Below, piece after piece: positions 1-7,438 of a stretch of 39,688 bases of DNA; the first letter of the stretch is position 1; each line of letters opens with the position of its first letter. Position numbers and translations under genes: made by a program. The notes beneath the pieces are model-generated. The model had not been told where the DNA came from. It worked only from the letters and a program-made list of their open reading frames with translations, and did not search any database. The DNA is taken from the NCBI GenBank assembly GCA_020024075.1, contig JAHHUJ010000001.1:1-39688 (forward strand). The letters are read 5' to 3'. The stretch comes from Psychrobacter sp. (GTDB lineage: Bacteria; Pseudomonadota; Gammaproteobacteria; Pseudomonadales; Moraxellaceae).

Positions 1-99
1 AGCAGCTTCTCGGTAGCTTTCAAAAAACAGTATCATTGTAGTCCCTCATATTTTAGGAAGTATCCATTCTAATATGAGCTAATAAAGCTTACAGACATT

Positions 100-135
100 A
101 AAAAAGCCTTTAAGCTATATGAAGCTTAAAGGCTT
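100..135 (-). terminator. Rho-independent terminator downstream of the dienelactone hydrolase gene
   Basis: A perfect 13-bp inverted repeat (arms 104-116 and 123-135, 6-nt loop) is followed on the minus strand by a run of six T (complement of 100-105). It lies 35 bp past the stop codon of the gene ending at 170. The stem is AT-rich apart from its GGC/GCC part. Confidence 0.85.
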
Positions 136-169
136 ACTCTATCGATAAACTTGTTTATAGCAGTTATAG

Positions 170-910
170 TTATTGTAGCTGGTCACGCATAAAGTTAATC
201 ATTTTGTTCCAGCTTTCATTGGCTGCTGTTTCGTTGTAACCTAAGTCAACGCCGTTATCCGCTGCACGTTGGTCTGCATTTGGATTGGTAAAGCCGTGCT
301 TGGCATTGTCATAGACATCAACTGTGTAGGTAACGCCGGCATTGTCCATTTCTTGTTTAAAGCTTTCAACATCGTCCATAGAGACCATGCTGTCGTCACG
401 ACCATGAGCGACCAAAACTTTAGCGTTAAATTTGCCTTTTTCAGCAGGCTGCTTAGGAGATAGGTTGCCGTGGAAAGTTGCGACAGCTTTAACTGGCATA
501 CCTTCACGGGCCATATCTAACGCGATTTTGCCGCCAAAACAATATCCCGCTATGCCCAAACGATTGCCATCAACAGGAAGCTGGTCGGCAAAGTCGTTTA
601 GTATCGCACGGCAACGACCCATTAATTTATCTTGGTCGTTTAGCATTTGCGTCATCCACTCATTGGCTTGAGCCGCGTCTGTGGTCAGCTTGCCCTCACC
701 ATAGACATCCATTGCAATAGCAGCAAATCCAGCTTCAGCTAAACGTTCAGTGACTTTGCGGGGGTGCTCAACCACGCCCCACCATTCTGGAGCAACTAAA
801 ATACCTGGTACTGAGTTTTCATCAGTGGCATTTTCTGGAAGGGCAATATAGCTGATTAGCTCCATGCCATAGTCAGCAGTGGTTTTGATTTCGTACGTTT
901 TAATACTCAT
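170..910 (-). CDS. Dienelactone hydrolase family protein
   Basis: Alpha/beta hydrolase of 246 aa, the usual size for the dienelactone hydrolase (carboxymethylenebutenolidase-like) family. The nucleophile elbow reads GYCFGG with Cys124; an Asp in HGRDD (172/173) and His205 in KHGF complete the Cys-Asp-His triad seen in this family. No signal peptide, so cytosolic. The ATG at 910 has AAGGAC 7 nt upstream. The gene is monocistronic, with its own terminator, and diverges from the YcgN-like gene. The family cleaves cyclic lactones or esters, but no aromatic-degradation genes are nearby, so the true substrate is unknown; many chromosomal members act in general detoxification. The family call is firm and the function open. 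Confidence 0.88.
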   Translation of the reverse strand: MSIKTYEIKTTADYGMELISYIALPENATDENSVPGILVAPEWWGVVEHPRKVTERLAEAGFAAIAMDVYGEGKLTTDAAQANEWMTQMLNDQDKLMGRCRAILNDFADQLPVDGNRLGIAGYCFGGKIALDMAREGMPVKAVATFHGNLSPKQPAEKGKFNAKVLVAHGRDDSMVSMDDVESFKQEMDNAGVTYTVDVYDNAKHGFTNPNADQRAADNGVDLGYNETAANESWNKMINFMRDQLQ

Positions 911-1226
911 CGATGATGTCCTTATTGATTTATGGGTTTGTTGTTTTTATTGAATACAGTTTATTACAGGTCGTTTATTACTTACTAAAGGCCATTTATT
1001 ACATAGGTTTTGCATCTAACTTCTAATAACATAACAAAGATTACTCATAGTTTCGATTTAAGAAATGTGAACAGGCTTTACAGGTTACTATCGGTTTGTA
1101 TTGATTCCCGAGGCTTAATCTATTAGTCTGCTGTCTATCATTTTGGCAGTGGCTTTAGACAAAGCTTAAGATAAAGAAAGTGGTTAAAAAAAACAGCAAA
1201 GTTAAACGACAAAGCGAGGAATTATC
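911..1226. other. Intergenic region between divergent genes
   Basis: This 316-bp spacer should contain both divergent promoters, but I cannot name a convincing -35/-10 pair. It holds three direct copies of the octamer TTTATTAC at 960-967, 974-981 and 995-1002, close to the start of the dienelactone hydrolase gene. No ORF or RNA gene is recognisable. Confidence 0.5.
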
Positions 1227-1703
1227 GTGGGTGACGAGCAGTTAAGAGCAAATTTCTGGGAAAAATACTCCCTAGACCAGCTGACCACAGCCGAGTGGGA
1301 AGCTTTGTGTGATGGCTGCGGCGGCTGTTGTCTTGAGAAGTTCTTGGATGACCCTGACTCACCTTATGAAGTGGAATACACAGATGTGGCGTGTAAGCTG
1401 CTGGATTGTAGTACTGGTTATTGCTCAAACTACGACAATAGGCATCAGTTTGTGCCGGAGTGTGTGTCTTTAACAGCCGATAAGCTGCCAGATATGATGT
1501 GGTTACCGAGCAACTGTGCTTATAAGCGGATATATTTGGGTGAAGCTTTACCTAAATGGCACTTGTTATTGACCCAAGATATAGAGCTGACCAAGCAAGG
1601 AATGCGTAAGGCAGGTGTAGGTGTGGCAGGGCGCTGTGTTAGTGAAAAGCAGGTCAATGAAGAGGATCTTGAGGAGCGTATTGTACGCTGGATACAGGCG
1701 TAG
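1227..1703 (+). CDS. YcgN/UPF0260 family Cys-cluster protein
   Basis: 158-aa protein matching the YcgN (UPF0260, YkgJ-type CxxCxxxCC) family of proposed metal- or Fe-S-binding proteins. Near the N terminus it has C28, C31, C34 and C35 in CDGCGGCC, followed by LEKF as in the family, and a second Cys group around residues 56-66 plus further Cys in the middle and C-terminal parts. The start is a GTG at 1227 with GAGGA six bases upstream; no better ATG exists before the Cys cluster. No membrane segment or signal peptide. It stands alone here and is followed by a strong shared terminator. The biochemical role of the family is not established. Confidence 0.87.
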   Translation: MGDEQLRANFWEKYSLDQLTTAEWEALCDGCGGCCLEKFLDDPDSPYEVEYTDVACKLLDCSTGYCSNYDNRHQFVPECVSLTADKLPDMMWLPSNCAYKRIYLGEALPKWHLLLTQDIELTKQGMRKAGVGVAGRCVSEKQVNEEDLEERIVRWIQA

Positions 1704-1756
1704 CACTTGATGCATAGGCAATAATAGACCACCACCATCTGATTAACTTAGTATCA

Positions 1757-1782
1757 AAAAAGGAGCGCTAAGGCTCCTTTTT
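1757..1782. terminator. Bidirectional terminator between ycgN-like gene and amtB
   Basis: A 10-bp inverted repeat (1757-1766 and 1773-1782) with a GGAGC/GCTCC core is flanked by A5 on one side and T5 on the other, so it can end transcription from the convergent genes on both strands. Confidence 0.9.
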
Positions 1783-1829
1783 CACTTTCTGTATTGATTT
1801 GTTATAAGAGAGAATCTCTTAATCAGTGA

Positions 1830-3083
1830 CTATTTAACAAATTCAGGATAGGCTTCTTGGCCACATTCTGAAAGGTCAGCGCCTTCATATTCATCTTCTT
1901 CTGAGATACGTAGACCAACCACTGCTTTAAGAATACCCCAAACGATTAAGCTTGTTACGAATACCCAGATAAAGATAACCGCTGCGCCGCCTAACTGACC
2001 TAAGAATGAAGCATCAGAATTAGTAATCGGTACAATCATTACCCCAAAGAAGCCGACCACACCGTGGACAGAGATAGCACCAACCGGATCGTCAATTTTC
2101 ATTTTATCCAATGCTAGAATAGAGAATACAACAATTACACCAGCAATCATACCAAACACAGTTGCTAATAATGGTGTAGGAGTATCAGGACCGGCAGTAA
2201 TGGCTACCAAACCTGCTAATGCACCGTTTAATAGCATGGTTAAATCGGCTTTGCCAAAGATAAGACGAGCAATAATTAGGGCACCAATAGCACCACCAGC
2301 CGCCGCTGCATTAGTATTCATGAATACAATAGCTACAGAGTTTGCATTAGCGATATCACCTAGCTTTAATACCGAACCTCCATTAAAGCCGAACCAACCC
2401 AACCATAAGATAAGCGTACCTAAAGCTGCAAGGGGTAGATTGGCACCTGGGATAGCACGAATTTCACCATTCTTACCATATTTACCTTTACGAGCACCTA
2501 GTAATAATACGCCTGCTAGTGCAGCGGCAGCTCCGGCCATATGCACAATACCAGAACCTGCAAAGTCAGTGAAGTTTAGCGCACCAATGAAGGGAACTTC
2601 ATTACCACCCCAAGTCCAGCTGCCTTCCATCGGATAGATAAAGCCGGTCATGATGATAGCAAAGGCAAAGAATACCCAAAGCTTCATACGTTCAGCTACA
2701 GCCCCTGATACGATAGACATACTAGTGGCTACAAATACTACTTGGAAGAAGAAGTCTGCAGCAGATGAGTAAACAGAGTCGCCCTCAAAACCATTTTCGG
2801 CTGAAGCAGCTAAAGCATCCGCGACGAGAGTATCACCCCCCATAATGCCTTCTAAGAAAATGCCGCCACCATACATAAAGTGATAACCGCAAATCATATA
2901 CATGGTACAGGCAATAGCGAATAGACCTATATTTTTGGTCAAAATTTCAGTGGTGTTTTTGGAGCGGACTAGACCTGCTTCTAGCATAGCAAACCCTGCT
3001 GCCATCCACATAACAAGTGCACCACAGATTAAAAAGTAAAAGGTGTCTAGGGCGTATTGTAGTTCAAAGATTTGGTTTTCCAT
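1830..3083 (-). CDS. amtB: Ammonium transporter
   Basis: 417-aa Amt/Rh family inner-membrane channel with about 11 hydrophobic segments. Hallmarks are the N-terminal FAMLEAGLVR segment, GSGIVHMAGA with the first pore His, and SVHGVVGFFG with the second pore His of the twin-His pair that conducts ammonia. The frame extends to a TTG at 3110, but the ATG at 3083 is preceded by AAGGGGG at a 7-nt spacing and is preferred; no cleavable signal peptide is obvious with that start. It lies downstream of glnK in the classic glnK-amtB pair, where GlnK plugs the channel when nitrogen is plentiful. A palindrome lies between the two genes. Expression probably depends on the sigma-54/NtrC elements upstream of glnK. 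Confidence 0.96.
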   Translation of the reverse strand: MENQIFELQYALDTFYFLICGALVMWMAAGFAMLEAGLVRSKNTTEILTKNIGLFAIACTMYMICGYHFMYGGGIFLEGIMGGDTLVADALAASAENGFEGDSVYSSAADFFFQVVFVATSMSIVSGAVAERMKLWVFFAFAIIMTGFIYPMEGSWTWGGNEVPFIGALNFTDFAGSGIVHMAGAAAALAGVLLLGARKGKYGKNGEIRAIPGANLPLAALGTLILWLGWFGFNGGSVLKLGDIANANSVAIVFMNTNAAAAGGAIGALIIARLIFGKADLTMLLNGALAGLVAITAGPDTPTPLLATVFGMIAGVIVVFSILALDKMKIDDPVGAISVHGVVGFFGVMIVPITNSDASFLGQLGGAAVIFIWVFVTSLIVWGILKAVVGLRISEEDEYEGADLSECGQEAYPEFVK

Positions 3084-3173
3084 TAAGATTCCCCCTTGGA
3101 ATGTGCTCAAGATTGTCTGGATATCATTTGTAGTGGCGATTTAAGTTCTTGATCTTAAAAAGCCGAAATGAGT

Positions 3174-3191
3174 GCTGTGATCGATCACAGC
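3174..3191 (-). repeat. 18-bp perfect palindrome between glnK and amtB
   Basis: GCTGTGATCGATCACAGC abuts the glnK stop codon. In RNA it would form a short GC-closed hairpin. No T-run follows on the minus strand, so it is not a standard terminator; it could act as a processing or stability element that sets the GlnK:AmtB ratio. Confidence 0.6.
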
Positions 3192-3530
3192 TTAGATAGC
3201 GTCAGGACCTGTTTCACCAGTACGGATACGAATAACTTGCTCAAGAGGGGAGATAAAGATTTTACCATCACCAATTTTGCCGGTACTTGCAATGCGGGTA
3301 ATGGCTTCAATGGCAGGCTCTACCATCTCATCCGTTACAGCAACTTCTACTTTAACTTTAGGTAGAAAGTCGACCACATACTCTGCACCGCGATACAATT
3401 CAGTATGGCCCTTTTGACGACCAAAACCTTTTACTTCAGTAACTGTGACGCCTTTCACACCAATTTCAGATAAAGCTTCACGCACATCATCTAATTTAAA
3501 AGGTTTTAATATAGCGGTAATCAATTTCAT
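3192..3530 (-). CDS. glnK: Nitrogen regulatory protein P-II
   Basis: 112-aa PII signalling protein, the standard family length. It begins MKLITAILKPFKLDDVREAL, carries the T-loop with Tyr51 (in ELYRGAEYVVDF), the site uridylylated by GlnD, and has the TGKIGDGKIF segment of the nucleotide- and 2-oxoglutarate-binding B-loop. AGGAGAT-like Shine-Dalgarno sequence precedes the ATG. The position directly upstream of amtB argues for GlnK rather than GlnB. PII proteins bind ATP/ADP and 2-oxoglutarate and control AmtB, adenylyltransferase and the NtrB/NtrC pair. Sigma-54/NtrC-like sites lie 100-210 bp upstream. Confidence 0.95.
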   Translation of the reverse strand: MKLITAILKPFKLDDVREALSEIGVKGVTVTEVKGFGRQKGHTELYRGAEYVVDFLPKVKVEVAVTDEMVEPAIEAITRIASTGKIGDGKIFISPLEQVIRIRTGETGPDAI

Positions 3531-3631
3531 AGGAGATCCTTATTAATGACTTTGATAATATTTTGATTGAGTGATTTACAACAAACGGCTTGTTAATACG
3601 TCTATTTAGCTATTGTCTTTGATGTCATTGT

Positions 3632-3647
3632 TTCAAGAATTGTGCCA
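3632..3647 (-). promoter_or_regulatory. Sigma-54 (-24/-12) promoter candidate for glnK-amtB
   Basis: On the minus strand 3647-3632 reads TGGCACAATTCTTGAA, compared with the RpoN consensus TGGCACRNNNNTTGCW. The -24 element is perfect and the spacing exact; one base differs in the -12 GC. The predicted start, near 3621, lies about 90 bp before the glnK ATG. Confidence 0.75.
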
Positions 3648-3686
3648 ACTAAAAACGAAGGGGGATGACGTTTTTAGGGCTAAAAA

Positions 3687-3703
3687 TGCATCAAAATAGT
3701 GCG
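3687..3703. promoter_or_regulatory. NtrC-like enhancer site, proximal
   Basis: TGCATCAAAATAGTGCG matches the 17-bp NtrC dyad TGCACCANNNTGGTGCA at 11 of 14 specified bases. It is centred at 3695, about -74 from the predicted sigma-54 start. Confidence 0.6.
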
Positions 3704-3717
3704 TATTAGACTTATAA

Positions 3718-3736
3718 TGCACCAATTAAGCGTGCA
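3718..3736. promoter_or_regulatory. NtrC-like enhancer site, distal
   Basis: The site has a perfect left half TGCACCA and a degenerate right half GCGTGCA, with a spacer 2 bp longer than canonical. It is centred at 3727, 32 bp (three helical turns) from the proximal site. The loose right half makes it the weaker of the two. Confidence 0.5.
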
Positions 3737-4397
3737 CCATATCAAGCAATAACTGAATTATTATAACTAAGTTTAACAAGAGAAGGTTAGCCATTGGTTA
3801 GTAATTTGTGATATCTCATTGATTGTAGGCTAAGAGACAAATAGCTCGGTTGAGTAGCTATCAATAGTGATGACGCATTAGTTATTGTGCGTACTTATGG
3901 TGATGATAATCAGTAAATAATTACAGAAATTATGGATATAGTATTGTACTTAAGATGGGATTAGTCTGGGTTACTTATTTTCGGTATTGAGTCGGTAATT
4001 TCAGTCATGCTATGGGGGTTGCTTTTTGGTTTGTCAGTGACTATGTGTAGACTGAGGTAGCATACTGAGGCGGCATACTGAGCAAGTAGGTGACAAAGGT
4101 CAAAGCAGTCGTTACCTTGGTGGGGGCCAGGGAGTTTAATCTTCAATTATGATGATAGTTACTTGGTCAATCATGATGATAGGCTACTTGGGTTGCCGGC
4201 CTAACCTTAGCCTATTTGCCCCAATTTGGCGCGATGAGTATCATTTATCTATCGATTCTATTCTTTATCCCTGCCATCTTGTGTCACTTTTGGCCAAACA
4301 AGCATTGAGAGTTAAGTAGGACGCTAGGAATACTCGCATTTCAAAAACAAACAAAGTCACACAGTTTTCCTAGTGCTTGTTGCCAATATTAGATTAG
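3737..4397. other. Long non-coding stretch upstream of glnK
   Basis: With the regulatory part above, the glnK-usp gap spans 867 bp. I find no convincing gene here. There is a short tandem duplication (GCATACTGAG twice within 4050-4082) and an imperfect 23-bp direct repeat (4145-4167 and 4169-4191, AATYATGATGATAG followed by TACTTGG). A hydrophobic reading frame at 4183-4308 encodes a strongly membrane-like peptide but lacks a ribosome binding site; it may be a remnant. Confidence 0.5.
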
Positions 4398-5258
4398 CTA
4401 CATTTTTGGATACAGCAAATAGGGGCTCTGACTGGCTTTTAGTAATTTACGGGTGTTACTGCCATGCAATAGCTCATGCAAACGAGACTCACCAAAAGCC
4501 CCTGTTATCAGTAGGTCCAGCTTGTTTTGTTGCTGATAAGATATCAAGGCGTTGGTGACATCATTGCCATCTAGCAAAGTTTTTTTGCAGTTAATTCCTG
4601 ATTGAGTTAATCGGGCATAGGCTTCACGTAGCGCCTCTTTATTACGCTCATTATCCTCTCCGACCATCACTACATGCAGGCTTAAATTTCTAATTAATGA
4701 GGTGCTACACAACCAATCCAGTAAGGCATGGCAGGTTGGTCGGTTATCAAAGCCAAAAAGTGCAGTTTTTGGAATTTTAAAGTTCTCATGAGTGACCAAG
4801 GCAGGGCAGCGGCTGGCTCGTATCAGCTGAGATAAGGTGTCTTTGCAGGTTACTTGATGACCAAGAACGACCAATTGGGCACTTTCATCGACATAATCCA
4901 AGCTTTCAGGGATAGAGGCATGGCGATGCAAGTAATAAAGTTGATGCTGATAGCGGCCTTGGTGCTGCTTACAATAATTATACGCCTGCTTTAGTAGCAA
5001 TCGCCCTTGATCACGCAGCTTGCCATTGCTGTCCTTTTCTTCCAAGGTTAATTGATTAAGTAAGTTCGTGCCATCATCGGCGACCAGGCACCCTGAATAA
5101 TCCAAGGCCTCCTTGTGCTGTACAGTAGGGGCGGCGTACAATAGGCCTATGGGTGCGTGTAAGTTCTTGGCTGCCCACATACTGGCCTCAAGTACGGCCT
5201 GTACATGATTGGGACAATCAAGACTAGCAATGACACTATTCTCTCTTAAATTACTCAT
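4398..5258 (-). CDS. Universal stress protein, two UspA domains in tandem
   Basis: 286-aa cytosolic protein with the tandem-Usp layout of the UspE type. The N-terminal half starts SVIASLDCPNHVQAVLEASMWAA; the second half (about 150-286) has the recognisable nucleotide-loop region, LLITGAFGESRLHELLHGSNTRKLL, close to the GxxGxnxxxxxxxGSxxxxll pattern of ATP-binding Usp proteins. The first domain's loop is degenerate. The frame opens at a GTG (5267), but the ATG at 5258 gives a typical MSNLRENSV start; neither has a strong Shine-Dalgarno sequence. It follows the SulP gene on the same strand, a pairing known for SulP transporters and stress proteins, which suggests co-regulation. The exact stress signal is unknown. 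Confidence 0.85.
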   Translation of the reverse strand: MSNLRENSVIASLDCPNHVQAVLEASMWAAKNLHAPIGLLYAAPTVQHKEALDYSGCLVADDGTNLLNQLTLEEKDSNGKLRDQGRLLLKQAYNYCKQHQGRYQHQLYYLHRHASIPESLDYVDESAQLVVLGHQVTCKDTLSQLIRASRCPALVTHENFKIPKTALFGFDNRPTCHALLDWLCSTSLIRNLSLHVVMVGEDNERNKEALREAYARLTQSGINCKKTLLDGNDVTNALISYQQQNKLDLLITGAFGESRLHELLHGSNTRKLLKASQSPYLLYPKM

Positions 5259-5305
5259 AAAAATCACTCAAACAGGGAAATATCCCTTTTCCTTAAAATA
5301 AGTGT

Positions 5306-5330
5306 CCCACTCAAGCAAGGCTAGAGTGGG
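5306..5330 (-). repeat. Hairpin in sulP-usp spacer
   Basis: A perfect 7-bp inverted repeat, CCCACTC/GAGTGGG (5306-5312 and 5324-5330) with an 11-nt loop. A second inverted repeat, TAGACTA/TAGTCTA (5356-5362 and 5384-5390), overlaps the sulP stop codon. Neither is followed by a clear T-run, so attenuation or mRNA processing is more likely than full termination. Confidence 0.5.
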
Positions 5331-5382
5331 ATTAACTGGACTTGGCTACTTAGATTAGACTACAGAGGCGCTTTAGGGTGCT

Positions 5383-6903
5383 CTAGTCTAGTAAGCCGAT
5401 ATCACGACGGTCGTGAATTGAGAACTTATCAATAATGGTGCGGCTCGCACTGTTTAGCCCCACTACTTTAACATCAATTCCTTCGCGTTGAAAACGAATC
5501 ACTAACTTGTCTAAGGTGTCTACAGCAGTGACATCCCAGAAGTGGGCTTGGCTCACATCAATAACTACTTTATCTAACGCTTCTTTAGTATCAAAGCTGT
5601 CTAAGAATAGTGTCGTTGAACTGAAGAAAACTTGCCCTTGAACGTAGTAATAGCGGGTATTATTTTCATCATCGAGCTCACTGACCACACTTAAGAACTG
5701 TCCAATCTTATTGGCGAAGAATAGCGAGGATAAAAGCACACCAACCAATACACCATATGCTAAGTTATGAGTAAATACTGTGGTAATGACCGTAGCTAAC
5801 ATCACCACGTTAAATGACATGGGATGGGTCTTAAACTCACGGATAGACTCCCAGTTAAAGGTGCCGATAGAGACCATAATCATTACTGCTACCAGTGCTG
5901 CCATTGGAATTTGGCTTACCCAATCACTTAAGAACACCACCATGATGAGCAGGACTGCACCTGCGATAAAGGTAGACAGGCGGGTGCGTCCACCAGATTT
6001 AACGTTAATAACTGACTGACCAATCATGGCACAGCCTGCCATACCGCCGAAGAATCCTGAGGCAACGTTGGCGATACCTTGACCACGACATTCCCGATTT
6101 TTATCACTTGGGGTATCGGTCAAATCATCAACAATAGTGGCGGTCATCATCGACTCTAGCAAACCTACCACTGCCAATGCCATAGAGTAAGGGGCGATAA
6201 TTAATAAGGTTTCAAGGTTAAGAGGGATATCAGGCAGTAAGAATATAGGTAGAGTGTCTGGCAGCTCGCCCATATCACCCACATTGCGAATATCTAAGCC
6301 CATATATAAGGCCACTGCGGTTAAGCCGACAATGCAGATAAGCGGAGAGGGAATGATTTTGCCAATTTTAGGGATAAGCGGAAAACCGTAGATGATAACC
6401 AGTCCTGCAGCGGTCATCAGATATACTGTCAGGCCGACTCGCTCCATAGCTGGATTTAGCTCTGGTAACTGGGCCATAAAAATTAAGATGGCCAAGGCGT
6501 TAACGAAGCCAATGACCACTGAGCGTGACACAAAGCGCATCAAGTTACCCAGTTTGAACACGCCCATAAAGAATTGAATCACCCCGCACAATAAGGTAGC
6601 GGCAAGCAAATATTGTAGGCCATGATCAGCGACCAAAGTTACCATAACCAAAGCCATAGCCCCAGTGGCTGCCGAAATCATACCGGGGCGACCGCCAACG
6701 AAGCTAATAACTACGGCAATACAAAATGAGGCGTATAATCCGACTTTGGGATCTACACCGGCGATAATAGAGAAGGCAATGGCCTCAGGGATAAGGGCTA
6801 AGGCAACGACTAATCCTGAAAGCACATCACCTCGCACATTTGAGAACCACTCGTCTTTTAGCGTATTTAAGGAAGGTACTGTTATAAGCATAGATTTGGG
6901 CAT
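5383..6903 (-). CDS. SulP family inorganic anion transporter with STAS domain
   Basis: 506-aa inner-membrane protein. Residues about 25-395 form the SulP transmembrane core, starting VRGDVLSGLVVALALIPEAIAFS and containing GLYASF, the GGRPGMISAATGAMALV signature region and GVIQFFMGVFKLG. Residues about 410-506 form a cytosolic STAS domain (VVIDVSQAHFWDVTAVDTLDKL). Family members carry sulfate, bicarbonate (BicA) or dicarboxylates; the core resembles the BicA-like branch, but the substrate cannot be fixed from sequence. ATG at 6903 lacks a strong ribosome binding site; a second ATG four codons later is possible. It is probably cotranscribed with the downstream usp gene. Confidence 0.9.
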   Translation of the reverse strand: MPKSMLITVPSLNTLKDEWFSNVRGDVLSGLVVALALIPEAIAFSIIAGVDPKVGLYASFCIAVVISFVGGRPGMISAATGAMALVMVTLVADHGLQYLLAATLLCGVIQFFMGVFKLGNLMRFVSRSVVIGFVNALAILIFMAQLPELNPAMERVGLTVYLMTAAGLVIIYGFPLIPKIGKIIPSPLICIVGLTAVALYMGLDIRNVGDMGELPDTLPIFLLPDIPLNLETLLIIAPYSMALAVVGLLESMMTATIVDDLTDTPSDKNRECRGQGIANVASGFFGGMAGCAMIGQSVINVKSGGRTRLSTFIAGAVLLIMVVFLSDWVSQIPMAALVAVMIMVSIGTFNWESIREFKTHPMSFNVVMLATVITTVFTHNLAYGVLVGVLLSSLFFANKIGQFLSVVSELDDENNTRYYYVQGQVFFSSTTLFLDSFDTKEALDKVVIDVSQAHFWDVTAVDTLDKLVIRFQREGIDVKVVGLNSASRTIIDKFSIHDRRDIGLLD

Positions 6904-7438
6904 AGTGTTTGGGTCGATTATTTGTTAAGTTGTATTTTATAGGGATATGAAACTAAAAAATAGACGAAAGTAGCCGGTGCTGTCATGTAAGCGCTATTAC
7001 CAAAATTTACGGTAGGCTATCGGCCATACAGCTCATCAGAGGTATGCTATCTTATTGATGAAAATACTGTCATAAATTATTCACATCACAACAGTGGTGT
7101 TATAGTGAAATGATATTGATCGGTAAATATCAGCATGAGGTGACGCTTCTAAACATAGCCCACTTTATCATGTCAAAAAAACAAAGATATGACCACAGAA
7201 ACGTAAGTAAATTCAGTTCATAGAGGTTAGGCTCATGGTAGAATAAACACCTTCCATCCCTAGCAACGACTTAGTACCCTATTTTAATTTCAACATTGAT
7301 TAATTCTGTGACAATGACAGCAAGCTGCCGTCGATTCAGGTTGAATAGCTAGTGTAAGTAGCAGTAAAAGTAAATAGGGGCTACATATTACTACAAAAAT
7401 GGGTGCATCATAGCACAATATAGAAACAAGGACAGACC
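6904..7438. other. Intergenic region between divergent sulP and murD
   Basis: 535 bp with no credible ORF or RNA gene. A weak sigma-70-like pair for murD is present at 7217-7222 (TTCATA) and 7239-7244 (TAGAAT), spacer 16. Confidence in it is low because the -35 is poor and the leader would be nearly 190 nt. Confidence 0.45.

Noticed and set aside
2200..2637. 145-codon plus-strand frame opposite amtB
   Set aside because: It lies wholly antisense to amtB, whose protein is unmistakable. The Pro/Ala-rich translation is the usual shadow of a membrane-protein gene.
3177..3190. CRP-like site TGTGATCGATCACA
   Set aside because: CRP sites need six bases between the TGTGA and TCACA halves and this has four. 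The position inside the operon also favours an RNA hairpin.
3961..4146. 61-codon minus-strand reading frame in the glnK-usp gap
   Set aside because: It starts at TTG with no ribosome binding site, its peptide resembles no family, and it crosses a short direct duplication. It looks like chance coding.
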